Shown in pieces: positions 23,167 through 31,624 of a stretch of 64,000 bases of DNA. The translations under genes and the position numbers were made by a program. The notes under the pieces were generated by a model that was not told the DNA's origin, made no database searches, and saw only the letters and a list, made by a program, of their open reading frames with translations. The DNA comes from Syntrophaceae bacterium (lineage in GTDB: Bacteria; Desulfobacterota; Syntrophia; Syntrophales; UBA2192): NCBI GenBank assembly GCA_013177795.1, contig JABLXY010000002.1, positions 434,001-498,000 on the forward strand, read 5' to 3'. The number at the start of each line of letters is the position of its first letter. The first letter of the stretch is position 1.

Positions 23167-24431
23167 CCATCGCCGCCATATTCATCGCCCTGCTGCTCCT
23201 CGGCGTTCCCGTGGCCTTCACCCTGGGCCTGACGGCCCTGGCCTACATCGCGCTCGAGACCCCTCTTCCTCCCCTTGTCGCCTTTCAGCGGATGTTTGCC
23301 AGCGTGGATTCCTTCCCCTTCGTGGCCATCCCCTTTTTCATGCTGGCCGGGAACCTCATGGGCGCGGGCGGCCTGGCCAAGCGCATCATCAACCTGGCGC
23401 GCGCGCTGGTGGGCCACCTGCGGGGGGGGCTCGCCAACGTCACCGTCGTCTCCAACATGTTCATGGGCGGCATCTCCGGCTCGTCGGTGGCCGACTGCTC
23501 GGCGCTGGGATCCATCCTGATCCCGGCCATGCAGAAACAGGGCTACGCCCCCCGTTTCGCCGGCGCCGTCAACGCCACGGCCTCCACGATGGGCATCATC
23601 ATCCCCCCGAGCATCCCGATGATCCTCACCGGGGCGGCCACGAGCCTCTCCATCCGGGACCTCTTCTTCGGGGGGCTCGTCCCGGGCCTGCTCATCGGCC
23701 TGGGGATGCTCGTCATCACGACGTTCATCTCGAAGAAACGGGATTACCCGAAATTCCCCCGGGCCTCCGCCCGCGAGCTGCTCACGGCGTTCTTCAAGGG
23801 GCTGCCCGCCTTCATCATGGTCGCCATCATCCTGGTCGGGATCATGACGGGCATCTTCACGCCCACGGAGGCCTCCGTGGCCGCCGTGCTCTACGCCCTG
23901 CTGGTGGGGATCATCGACCGGGAGCTGACCTGGCAGGGGTTCTACGACTCGATGCTCAACGCGGCCATCTCCTCGGCCGTCGTGATGGTCGTCATCTCGA
24001 CGGCGGGGCTTCTGACCTGGCTTCTGGCCTACTCCATGATCCCCCAGAAGCTCACGGCATCTCTGGCCGGCGTCATCGACTCCCCGACGACCCTGCTGGT
24101 CATCCTCGGGGCGGTTTTCCTTCTCGTGGGCACCGTGCTGGACGTCTCCCCCGCGGTGCTGCTCTTCGGGCCGGTGCTGCTGCCCCTGGTGAACGCCGTC
24201 GGGGCCGACCCCGTCTTCTTCGGGGTCATGATGGTCTTCGCGCTGGCCGTCGGCCTCATCACGCCGCCCGTCGGCACCACGATGATGCTCTCGGCATACA
24301 TTGCCGGGGTGACCATCCTGGACATCGCCCGGGAGAGCGTCCCCTATCTGCTGTATATGATCGTGCTGCTTTACTGCCTGATCTTTTTCCAGGGCCTCGT
24401 GCTGTGGGTGCCCAACTATCTCTTCCACTGA
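23163..24431 (+). CDS. dctM: TRAP transporter large permease (DctM family)
   Basis: 422 residues with about 12 hydrophobic segments. Family motifs: FPFVAIPFFMLAGNLM, NMFMGGISGSSVADCSALGS, NATASTMGIIIPPSIPMIL and a C-terminal ITPPVGTTMML. This sodium-coupled subunit moves the DctP-bound acid into the cell. Translationally coupled to dctQ by a four-base overlap. Last gene of the kinase-PdxA2-TRAP group. Confidence 0.93.
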   Translation: MTIAAIFIALLLLGVPVAFTLGLTALAYIALETPLPPLVAFQRMFASVDSFPFVAIPFFMLAGNLMGAGGLAKRIINLARALVGHLRGGLANVTVVSNMFMGGISGSSVADCSALGSILIPAMQKQGYAPRFAGAVNATASTMGIIIPPSIPMILTGAATSLSIRDLFFGGLVPGLLIGLGMLVITTFISKKRDYPKFPRASARELLTAFFKGLPAFIMVAIILVGIMTGIFTPTEASVAAVLYALLVGIIDRELTWQGFYDSMLNAAISSAVVMVVISTAGLLTWLLAYSMIPQKLTASLAGVIDSPTTLLVILGAVFLLVGTVLDVSPAVLLFGPVLLPLVNAVGADPVFFGVMMVFALAVGLITPPVGTTMMLSAYIAGVTILDIARESVPYLLYMIVLLYCLIFFQGLVLWVPNYLFH

Positions 24432-24532
24432 AAGGGGGAGGGGAGCCCTTACCGTTGTCATGCCGGTCCGCCTTACGGCGTGCTGTCGAAAATGCCGTAT
24501 GGCCACGAGACGTGGAGTTGACGAAGGATGAA

Positions 24533-25186
24533 ATGAAGCAGTCGGGGCGATACAGAACATCGGATCTTCCGGAAGCGAAATACCAGCCGGGATCAAGAGG
24601 CCGTGTCCTGCTGAACCTGCAAGGGATCAAGAGCAAGCGGGAGATGGACCGGATCGAGGCGGAGGCTCATATCCGGGCACTCCGAGAGTTTCTGTCATTA
24701 TTCAGCCGGGACCATCGCTTCTCGTCTGCCGACATCGCGAGGATGCACCGCATGTGGCTTGGGGGCATCTACGAGTGGGCCGGCAAGTACAGGCAGATCA
24801 ATATTTCGAAGGGCGGATTCACATTTGCTGTCGCGGCCCAGATCCCCAGGTTGATGGAGGAACTTGACAAGGGACCGTTGCGGAGCAAGACTCCATGTCT
24901 GTTCACGGAAGAGTCGGCGGTTGCAGAGGCGCTGGCCGTCGTGCACACGGAATTGATCCTGATCCACCCGTTCAGGGAAGGTAATGGCAGAATAGCGAGG
25001 ATGCTGGCTACGCTCATGGCCGTGCAGGCCGGATATCCTCCCCTGGATTTCGGAGTCATCCGCGGAAAGAAGAAAGAAGCGTACTTTGCAGCATTTCAGG
25101 CAGGTCTGGACCGGAATTATGAGCCGATGAAAGGGATTTTTACCGAGGTGCTCCAGCGGACCGCTTCGAGAGCCTTGAAACCTTGA
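24533..25186 (+). CDS. fic: Fic-domain protein (AMP-transferase type)
   Basis: 217 residues from ATG 24533. The active-site motif HPFREGNGRIAR (145-156) is fully canonical (HPFx[D/E]GNGRxxR), with the catalytic histidine at 145. The flap hairpin GGFTFAVAAQIPRLMEEL and the upstream helix GIYEWAGKYRQINI match Fic structure. Such enzymes usually transfer AMP from ATP to a target hydroxyl and are often toxic unless a helix bearing [S/T]xxxE[G/N] blocks the ATP site. No such motif is seen inside this protein, but one lies on the opposite strand in the overlapping ORF at 25140-25340. TTG and GTG codons a little upstream (24513-24520) are alternative starts. The gene lies between the two transporter blocks. 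Confidence 0.9.
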   Translation: MKQSGRYRTSDLPEAKYQPGSRGRVLLNLQGIKSKREMDRIEAEAHIRALREFLSLFSRDHRFSSADIARMHRMWLGGIYEWAGKYRQINISKGGFTFAVAAQIPRLMEELDKGPLRSKTPCLFTEESAVAEALAVVHTELILIHPFREGNGRIARMLATLMAVQAGYPPLDFGVIRGKKKEAYFAAFQAGLDRNYEPMKGIFTEVLQRTASRALKP

Positions 25187-25340
25187 TCTTTTTTGACCTT
25201 GCCGGGGAGCGGCCTGTAAATGCGGAAGCGGAAACCCCTTCGATGGCAGACGAGCTGACTGCCGATCGCAGGATCAGGTCCTCGAATAAGACAGGATCTC
25301 TCAGGTAAGGGTTCGATCGAATGAGACTGTTTTTTTGCAT
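25140..25340 (-). CDS. small protein with Fic-inhibitory-type SxxxEG motif, antisense and convergent to fic
   Basis: 66 residues. The middle reads NPYLRDPVLFEDLILRSAVS then SSAIEG, so S30 and E34-G35 fit the [S/T]xxxE[G/N] inhibitory helix of class I Fic antitoxins such as VbhA and class II intramolecular inhibitors. The tail is basic. Its 3' end overlaps the fic 3' end by 47 bases on the opposite strand, so the pair is convergent and not in the usual antitoxin-toxin operon. A plausible promoter lies upstream. The motif could also be the surviving N-terminal piece of a second, broken Fic gene. Length is typical of VbhA/FicA antitoxins. Confidence 0.6.
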   Translation of the reverse strand: MQKNSLIRSNPYLRDPVLFEDLILRSAVSSSAIEGVSASAFTGRSPARSKKIKVSRLSKRSAGAPR

Positions 25341-25371
25341 GGTACAGTCACTCGAAAATTATCTTGTAAGT

Positions 25372-25399
25372 AAATTAGCAAATTGCGGGCCGAAGTCAA
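25372..25399 (-). promoter_or_regulatory. possible promoter of the small Fic-inhibitor-like gene
   Basis: On the minus strand, TTGACT (25394-25399) and TAATTT (25372-25377) with a 16-base spacer, 32 bases before the ATG. The stretch is clearly AT-richer than its surroundings. Confidence 0.4.
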
Positions 25400-25475
25400 G
25401 AAAAGTAAGCGTGGACGGAATTCCAGGATGGGTGCGGGCGGATTGGTCTAGAACCCTTCCGAGGAGGCTGCGACA

Positions 25476-26759
25476 ATGGATGTGAAAGTCGAGCTGCCCT
25501 ACGGGACCGGAAAGATCGATATCCGCATCCCTGAAGAGAACCTCATCGGGGTCTACTCGCCGAAGGACATACGGCCCGTCCCCGACGTGAAGCAGGAAGT
25601 GATCCGGGCGCTCGCAAACCCGATCGGCTCGAGGCCCCTGCGCGAGCTGGCGCGGGGCGCCCGCAGGGCGGTCATCGTCGCCGACGACAACACCCGCCTG
25701 ACCCCCACGGACAGGATGATCCCCGTGCTGCTCGACGAGATGAACGCCGCGGGCCTGAAGGACGAACAGATCACCGTCATCATCGCCCTAGGCACGCACC
25801 GGTTCATGACGCCGGAGGAGATCCTGGCCAAGTTCGGCGCCGAGGTCGTCAGGCGCGTGGCCGTCAAGAACCACGATTACAAGAACCCCGCCGGACTCGT
25901 CGACCTCGGCACGACCCCCAACGGCACGCACATCACGGTCAACCGGGAGGCCTACGAGGCGGACTTCAAGATCGGCGTGGGCAGCATCGTGCCGCACCAC
26001 ATCCCCGGGTACGCGGGGGGCGCGAAAATCGTGCAGCCCGGCATCTGCGGCGAGCGGACCACGGCCGAGACGCACCTGCTGAGCGTCAGCGCCCCGCGAT
26101 CCTACCTAGGCGTCACGGACAACCCCGTGCGCGAGGAGGTGAATGCCATCGCCCGCCGGGTGGGCCTCAACACCATCCTCAACACGGTGCTCAACCGCAA
26201 CGGCGAGGTCATCGAGGCCTTCTTCGGCGACGTCGTGGAGGCCTTCAACGAAGGGGTCAGGCTCTCGCAGAGGGTCTACGCCACGGAGATCCCCGAGGAG
26301 GCCGACATCGTCCTGTCGAGCTCCCACCCCTGCGACATCGAATTCTGGCAGGCGCACAAGACCCTCTACCCGTCCGACCTAGCCGTCAAGGCCGGCGGGA
26401 TCATCATCGTCGTGACCCCCTGCCCGGAGGGGGTGGCCATGACCCACCGGGACATCCTCGAGGTCACGCACCACGACGCCTGCAGCCTCCGCGAGAGGGT
26501 GTCCTGCGGACAGCTGCAAGACGAGGTCGCTGCGGCCCTCGCCATCGCCTGGGCCCAGGTGAAGGAGCGCGAGTCGGTCTACATCGTCTCCGACGGCATA
26601 AGCGCCGACGATGCTGCGAGGCTGGGCTTTGCCCATTACCGCACCGCCCAGGAAGCACTCGACGCGGCGCTGCGGGTCAAGGGGGCCCGGGCGCGCGTCA
26701 CCGTGCTCACGCACGCGCCGGACATGCTGCCGGTGATCGTGCCAAGAGAAAGGAAGTGA
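25476..26759 (+). CDS. larA: LarA-family nickel-pincer racemase/epimerase
   Basis: 427 residues. The residues that in Lactobacillus plantarum LarA hold and use the nickel-pincer nucleotide occur at the same numbers here: H108 (GTHRF), H174 and K184 (VPHHIPGYAGGAK) and H200 (AETH). The DDNTRLTP motif is near 70-77. LarA homologues invert the alpha-hydroxyl carbon of lactate, malate or sugar acids. Next to an acid-sugar kinase/PdxA pair and two TRAP transporters, a sugar-acid 2-epimerase or hydroxy-acid racemase is more likely than lactate racemase. The cofactor genes larB, larC and larE are not in the window. Ribosome binding site GAGGAGG. It leads into the second TRAP operon. Confidence 0.9.
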   Translation: MDVKVELPYGTGKIDIRIPEENLIGVYSPKDIRPVPDVKQEVIRALANPIGSRPLRELARGARRAVIVADDNTRLTPTDRMIPVLLDEMNAAGLKDEQITVIIALGTHRFMTPEEILAKFGAEVVRRVAVKNHDYKNPAGLVDLGTTPNGTHITVNREAYEADFKIGVGSIVPHHIPGYAGGAKIVQPGICGERTTAETHLLSVSAPRSYLGVTDNPVREEVNAIARRVGLNTILNTVLNRNGEVIEAFFGDVVEAFNEGVRLSQRVYATEIPEEADIVLSSSHPCDIEFWQAHKTLYPSDLAVKAGGIIIVVTPCPEGVAMTHRDILEVTHHDACSLRERVSCGQLQDEVAAALAIAWAQVKERESVYIVSDGISADDAARLGFAHYRTAQEALDAALRVKGARARVTVLTHAPDMLPVIVPRERK

Positions 26760-26779
26760 GAAGAGTCAGCGGGGAGCAG

Positions 26780-26799
26780 ACCCCGGCCCGATCCGGGGT
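26780..26799 (+). other. hairpin between larA and dctP
   Basis: ACCCCGG (26780-26786) and CCGGGGT (26793-26799) form a 7-bp stem with a six-base loop and no T-run. Probably a transcript-processing or stability element rather than a terminator. Confidence 0.4.
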
Positions 26800-26859
26800 T
26801 GCCGATAGGAGAAACAGCATCGACCCACAACCAACACACTACCAAAGGACGGAGGAACC

Positions 26860-27894
26860 ATGAAGAAACGCACAGTCGTCACGACGGTATTGGTCGTGGC
26901 GGTCCTGTTCGCCGCCGGGCAGGCCGCCGCCGCGGAATTCAGGGCAACCATGAAGATGGGCTCCACCCAGCCCATGGACCACCCCTACATGGTCGGCGCA
27001 AAGAAGTTCTCCGACCTGATCAAGGAGCGGACCAACGGCCGCATCGTCATCAACCTCTACCCGAGCTCGCAGCTGGGCAAGGGCGAGCGCGAGATGGTGG
27101 AGAGCATGAAGCAGGGCACCATCGATCTGGTGGTCAGCTCGACAGGGCCGCTGGGCGGCTTCAGCCCCTCCATCAACATCCTCGACATCCCCTACCTGTT
27201 CCGGGACTACGCCCACGTGGACGCCGTTCTGGACGGCCCCATCGGCAAGCAGCTCCTGCAGGACATGGACAAGCACGGGATCGTCGGCATGGCCTTCTGG
27301 GAGAACGGGTTCCGTCACCTGACCAACTCCAAGGTCGCCGTCAAGACCGTCGAGCAGGCCAAGGGCCTCAAGATCCGCGTCATGGAGAACAAGGTGCACC
27401 TGCTGGCCTGGAAGACGGCGGGCCTCAACCCCACGCCGATGGCCTGGGGCGAGCTCTACCCGGCCCTGCAGCAGGGCGTCATCGACGGCCAGGAGAATCC
27501 CGTGGCCGTGTTCTACAGCGCGAAGTTCTGGGAGGTGCAGAAGTACTTCTCGCTCACCTACCACGTCTACTCCCCGGCCCCCTTCATGATGAGCAAGAAG
27601 AAATTCCAGGCCATGCCGAAGGCGGACCAGGAGCTCTTCATGAAAACCGCCCTCGAGGTGGCCGCGTTCCAGCGCAAGCTCAACCGCGACGACGAGGAGA
27701 AGAAGCTCAAGGAAATGGAGGCCAAGGGCCTCACCGTGATCCGCGACGTCGACCGGGCCTCCTTTGCGAAGGCCATGGAGCCGGGCTACGCGGAGTGGAA
27801 CAAGGACTTCGGGAAGGACAAGATCGCGGCGATCGTCAACACGAAGGCGCCCGCGGCCAAGGCCCCCGCCAAGGCGGCCCCGAAGAAAAAATAA
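26860..27894 (+). CDS. dctP: TRAP transporter substrate-binding protein (DctP family)
   Basis: 344 residues with a signal peptide ending AAGQAAAA. DctP motifs include MKMGSTQPMDHPYMVGAKKF at the start of the mature protein, a QLGKGEREMVESMKQGTIDL helix, LKIRVMENKVHLLAWKTAGLN with the carboxylate-binding arginine, and DGQENPVAVF. The last 15 residues are an unusual Ala/Pro/Lys tail (KAPAAKAPAKAAPKKK) that may be a flexible extension. It probably feeds the substrate of LarA or its product to DctQM just downstream. Confidence 0.93.
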   Translation: MKKRTVVTTVLVVAVLFAAGQAAAAEFRATMKMGSTQPMDHPYMVGAKKFSDLIKERTNGRIVINLYPSSQLGKGEREMVESMKQGTIDLVVSSTGPLGGFSPSINILDIPYLFRDYAHVDAVLDGPIGKQLLQDMDKHGIVGMAFWENGFRHLTNSKVAVKTVEQAKGLKIRVMENKVHLLAWKTAGLNPTPMAWGELYPALQQGVIDGQENPVAVFYSAKFWEVQKYFSLTYHVYSPAPFMMSKKKFQAMPKADQELFMKTALEVAAFQRKLNRDDEEKKLKEMEAKGLTVIRDVDRASFAKAMEPGYAEWNKDFGKDKIAAIVNTKAPAAKAPAKAAPKKK

Positions 27895-27904
27895 CCGGAT
27901 GCCC

Positions 27905-27958
27905 CCGGCACAGGGCCCGCAAGGGGGGACCCCGCTCCCCCCTGCGGGCCGGTGCCGG
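27905..27958 (+). other. long stem-loop between dctP and dctQ
   Basis: CCGGCAC...CCCGCA.GGGGGGA pairs with TCCCCCC.TGCGGG...GTGCCGG, about 20 pairs with two small bulges and a short loop, no T-run. A very stable intercistronic hairpin like this usually protects the upstream dctP message or causes partial termination, giving excess binding protein. Confidence 0.65.
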
Positions 27959-28003
27959 CGCCTCGCGGCCGATCACCGCAAATCGACACAGGGGAAGCTT
28001 CAG

Positions 28004-28498
28004 ATGAAAGCGCTTCGCGGCATCAACGAGCTGCTTCTGACTGTTGCAGGGTGGGGCACGATCTTCTTCATGGGGGTGATCTCCATCGTCATCCCCTACG
28101 AAGTGTTCGGCCGGTATGTGCTCAAGAGCATGTCCGTGTGGTCCGGCGAGGTCTCCACGTTCTCGCTTGCCTGGGCCACCATGCTGGGCGGGGCCGTGGG
28201 CCTGAGAAAGGGCTACCAGGTGGCCATGACGGCCGTGATCGACGCGCTCCCGCCCGCCCTCGGACGGGCGGTCAAGGGCGCCGGGCTTGTCTTCATGCTC
28301 TGCTTCCTGGCGGTGATGACCTGGTACGCAGGCCTGCAGACCCTCGTCAACTTCGACCAGACCTCGCCGGCCATGGGCATCCGCATGGGATACCCCTACG
28401 CGTGCCTGCCCATCGGGTTCTTCATCATGCTCATGCTGACCGTGGAGGAGACGCTGCGGTTTCTCGGCGCCGCTCCCGCGGGGGGGGACGCGCCATGA
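28004..28498 (+). CDS. dctQ: TRAP transporter small permease (DctQ family)
   Basis: 164 residues with four hydrophobic helices and the DctQ motif VWSGEVSTFSLAWATMLGGAVGLRKG. ATG 28004 follows a GGGGAAG ribosome binding site. The stop overlaps the dctM start by four bases. Partner of the upstream DctP and downstream DctM. Confidence 0.92.
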   Translation: MKALRGINELLLTVAGWGTIFFMGVISIVIPYEVFGRYVLKSMSVWSGEVSTFSLAWATMLGGAVGLRKGYQVAMTAVIDALPPALGRAVKGAGLVFMLCFLAVMTWYAGLQTLVNFDQTSPAMGIRMGYPYACLPIGFFIMLMLTVEETLRFLGAAPAGGDAP

Positions 28499-29781
28499 TC
28501 GCCGTCTTCCTCGTCGCCTTCGTCGTGCTTCTGTGCTGCGGGATCCCCATCGCCATGGGCCTGGCCGGCTCGGCCATGATCTACCTGCTGTTCAACCCGG
28601 ACATCGAGCTCACGATCCTGCCGCAGACGATCTTCGGCGGGATCGCCTCGTTCCCGCTGCTGGCGATCCCGCTGTTCATGCTGGCCGGCAACCTGATGAA
28701 CGAGGGGGGGCTGACGCAGGATCTCGTCCGCTTCGCCAAGCTGATGATCGGGCACGTTCGGGGCGGGCTGGGGCACGCGACGATCATCGCCTGCGCGATC
28801 TTCGCGGCCATCTCGGGGGCGGCCGTGGCCACGGCCGTTGCCATCGGCATGATCATGATCCCCGCCATGAAGCAGGAAGGCTTCGACGATGACCTGGGCG
28901 CGGCGATCACGGCCACGGCCTCGTGCATGGGCCCCATCATCCCGCCGAGCATCCCCTTCATCATCTACGGGGTCATCGCCAACGTCTCCATCGGCGCCCT
29001 CTTCCTCGGGGGCGTGATCCCGGGGGCCCTGCTGGGCATCGGCCTGATGGTCTACATGTCCTACGAGGCCCGGAAGCGCCGGTACACGGTCCACCCGAAG
29101 GCGTCCTACAGGGAGATGCTCATCGGCGGGTGGAAGGCGCTGCCCGCCCTCTTCATGCCCGTCATCATCATGGGCGGCATCCTCGGGGGGGCCTTCACCC
29201 CGACCGAGGCGGCGGGCGTGACCTGCGTCTACGCGGCGATCGTCGGGGCGTTTGTCTACAGGCGGCTCACCCTGAAGAGCATCCCCAAGGTGCTTCTCGC
29301 CTCCGGCCTGGAATCGGCCATGATCATGCTGCTGCTCGGCCTCTCCGAGCCGTTCGCCTGGATCGTGGCGGCCGACCAGATCCCCCAGATGATGATCGAG
29401 GCCATCACCGGCATCAGCACCTCGCCCTGGGTTATTCTCTTTCTGATCAACGTCGTGCTGATCATCATCGGCATCCCCATCGAGACGGCCCCGGCCCTGG
29501 TCATCGTGGCCCCCATCCTCGCCCCCATGGCGGCCCAGCTGGGCATCGACCCCATCCACCTGGGGGTTGTCGTGTGCTTCAACCTCGTGCTGGGGCTGGT
29601 CACACCGCCCGTCGGGGGCGTGCTGTTCGCCGTCAGCGGGGTCTCCGGGCTCTCGCTCGAAAAGCTGAGCGTGGCGATCTGGAAGCCTTTCTGGATTGCG
29701 CTGTCCGTCCTGCTGCTGATCACATACATCCCCCAGCTGAGCACCTTCCTGCCCCGGCTGCTCATGCCCGGCGTCCGCTAG
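28495..29781 (+). CDS. dctM: TRAP transporter large permease (DctM family)
   Basis: 428 residues with about 12 membrane segments. Family motifs FPLLAIPLFMLAGNLMNEGG, AAISGAAVATAVAIGMIMIPAM, ITATASCMGPIIPPSIPFII and VTPPVGGVLFAVS are present. Sodium-coupled uptake of a carboxylate delivered by the DctP of this operon. It differs from the 23163-24431 permease throughout, so the two transporters are not a recent duplication. Confidence 0.93.
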   Translation: MIAVFLVAFVVLLCCGIPIAMGLAGSAMIYLLFNPDIELTILPQTIFGGIASFPLLAIPLFMLAGNLMNEGGLTQDLVRFAKLMIGHVRGGLGHATIIACAIFAAISGAAVATAVAIGMIMIPAMKQEGFDDDLGAAITATASCMGPIIPPSIPFIIYGVIANVSIGALFLGGVIPGALLGIGLMVYMSYEARKRRYTVHPKASYREMLIGGWKALPALFMPVIIMGGILGGAFTPTEAAGVTCVYAAIVGAFVYRRLTLKSIPKVLLASGLESAMIMLLLGLSEPFAWIVAADQIPQMMIEAITGISTSPWVILFLINVVLIIIGIPIETAPALVIVAPILAPMAAQLGIDPIHLGVVVCFNLVLGLVTPPVGGVLFAVSGVSGLSLEKLSVAIWKPFWIALSVLLLITYIPQLSTFLPRLLMPGVR

Positions 29782-29815
29782 CGCCTCTTTTTTCTTTCCT
29801 GTCCCCCTTTGTAAA

Positions 29816-29956
29816 GAGGCTGCTTCGCAATTCCCATTTTGTCATTCCGCACAAGCGAAGCGCGATGCGGAATCCAGTATTTTCAATGAGTTCTGGATTC
29901 CCACTTTCGTGGGAATGACAGGATTTCGGCATTTTGCATGATTACGACACAGCCTC
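29816..29956. mobile_element. 141-bp MITE-like element
   Basis: Terminal inverted repeats start GAGGCTG(C/T)(T/G)TCG(C/T)AAT and end CAGCCTC. Inside lie GTCATTCCGC...GCGGAATCC and GGATTCCCAC...GTGGGAATGAC palindromes. A second full-length copy is at 45657-45817 and a half copy at 18604-18667. No coding capacity. Confidence 0.65.
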
Positions 29957-30214
29957 AAAAGAGGGGGCAGGGGGGATTTTCTTTCTGCAGTTCGCTCTTT
30001 ATTCCCCAATCCCGCATCCTTCCTTGAGCCGCCTTAGCACCATGGCCTTTCCACGTTGCCGCCATGGTTGTAGACAGGAGCATGGTAAGTCGAATATTTC
30101 TCGACATACGGCGCTGAAATATGCAGGACGAGGCGATGAAAAGGAGCTTGACGCTGCTGCACTACATAATGTAAATATGCATTGCAATATTACAACATGC
30201 AAGGCATAGTGCAT
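29957..30214. other. AT-richer region before the first DUF4143 ATPase
   Basis: No supported gene. The last 60 bases contain interlocked TGCAT/ATGCA and TTGCAA-like half sites (about 30176-30214) next to the start codon, which could be an autoregulatory operator. Short ORFs on either strand here show no recognisable family. Confidence 0.4.
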
Positions 30215-31399
30215 ATGACGAGTCATTCCGTCATCCCGCGTCTGCTCAATCGACCCGACCGATCCTTCTTTCTATTCGGTCCCCGCGGAACGGGCAAGAG
30301 CACTTGGCTGAAACAGGTGCTGCCTGGGGCGTTTCGGTTCGATCTTCTGGATGCCTCCCTGTTCCTGGAACTCTCCCGGGATCCGCACCGCTTGGAGGCC
30401 CTGGTAGGCCCCCGGCCTGCCGGGACCTGGGTGGTGCTGGATGAGGTTCAGAAAATTCCCGCCCTGCTGGACGAGGTGCATCGCCTCATGGAATCAAAGC
30501 GATGGCGCTTCGCCCTCTGCGGCTCGTCGGCACGGAAGCTTCGAAGGGGCGGTGCGAATCTTCTTGCCGGCCGTGCACTGACGCTGGCCATGGAGAGTTT
30601 CTCCGCTGCCGAGCTGGGAGGTGCATTTCATCTCGAGCGTGCCCTCGACTGGGGCTTGCTGCCGTTTGTCTACAACGAGCCCGAGGCGGCAGCGGACATC
30701 TTGGCTGCTTATGTCAGCACCTACCTGAAAGAGGAACTGCAGGCCGAGGGGCTGATCCGCAATGTCCCGCCCTTCGTCCGCTTCCTCGCCGTTGCCGGGC
30801 AGATCAACGGTCAGATCGTGAATGCCCAGAACATTGCGCGGGAGGCGGCCGTCGTCCGGAGCACGGTGGACACGTACTTTGACATCTTGACGGACACGCT
30901 GCTCGGCCATCGGCTGCCGGCCTGGCGGCCCGGCCTCAAGGTTCGGGAAGCGGCGCAACCGAAATTCTACTGGTTTGACCCCGGCGTGGCGCGAGCCGCC
31001 GCGGGACTGCTTCGCGACCCCGCTGACCGCCTGTGGCAGGGCTACGCGCTGGAGACTCTCGTCTACCACGAGCTGCGGGTTTACAACGAGATCAGCCGCA
31101 AGCATCGACCCATCAGCTATTACCGCACCCCGGCCGGGGTGGAGATCGATTTCATCGTCGAGACGGCGAAACGACGACCCGGCAGTGCGCCGCGGGTGGT
31201 CGCTATCGAGGTCAAGCGGGCCGAGCGTTGGGACCGCGCGTGGGAAAAGCCGATGCGGGCGCTTGCCGCCTCGACAGGCGTGAAGGTCGATCGCATGATC
31301 GGGGTGTACTGCGGCTCGCGGCCTTACCGTTTCGACGACGTCCAGGTATGGCCGGTTGCCGATTTCGTGAAGGCCCTGTTTGGGGGCGAGGTGTTCTGA
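30215..31399 (+). CDS. AAA_14 / DUF4143 ATPase (copy 1)
   Basis: 394 residues from ATG 30215; earlier in-frame starts give a short alien leader. Walker A is GPRGTGKS (22-29) and Walker B is WVVLDEVQK. The C-terminal DUF4143 part has YYRTPAGVEIDFIVE followed by VAIEVK, a D...E-x-K pattern as in PD-(D/E)XK-type folds. Members of this family are scattered across accessory regions of bacteria and archaea and behave like mobile or toxin-like genes; their biochemical role is unsettled. Two more family members follow within 4 kb but are not close sequence duplicates. Confidence 0.87.
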   Translation: MTSHSVIPRLLNRPDRSFFLFGPRGTGKSTWLKQVLPGAFRFDLLDASLFLELSRDPHRLEALVGPRPAGTWVVLDEVQKIPALLDEVHRLMESKRWRFALCGSSARKLRRGGANLLAGRALTLAMESFSAAELGGAFHLERALDWGLLPFVYNEPEAAADILAAYVSTYLKEELQAEGLIRNVPPFVRFLAVAGQINGQIVNAQNIAREAAVVRSTVDTYFDILTDTLLGHRLPAWRPGLKVREAAQPKFYWFDPGVARAAAGLLRDPADRLWQGYALETLVYHELRVYNEISRKHRPISYYRTPAGVEIDFIVETAKRRPGSAPRVVAIEVKRAERWDRAWEKPMRALAASTGVKVDRMIGVYCGSRPYRFDDVQVWPVADFVKALFGGEVF

Positions 31400-31567
31400 G
31401 CCCCTTGCATCGTTTAGCTAGCGTGCGCTGTTGCGCCTTGCGGATCTGCCGGCCTGCGCCTGCCGAAGAGACGGCCTGAGGCGTATGGCTCTTTTCTTTG
31501 TACACCTGCGCCCCTGAACCCGGACGGACGGCGAAGCCGTGGGGGTTCATGCAAATACGGCCTTTAC

Positions 31568-31613
31568 AATTACTCAACGCGATGAGTAAATTTACTCGCG
31601 ATATTGAGTAATT
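31568..31613. promoter_or_regulatory. 46-bp nested palindrome in front of ATPase copy 2
   Basis: Outer arms AATTACTCAA (31568-31577) and TTGAGTAATT (31604-31613) and the inner palindrome GAGTAAATTTACTC (31584-31597) share the same centre at 31590.5. Seventeen of 23 positions pair. It covers the region where the promoter should be and stops 11 bases before the GTG start, so it is a strong candidate for an autoregulatory operator. Confidence 0.6.
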
Positions 31614-31624
31614 TTGGAGGGGCC

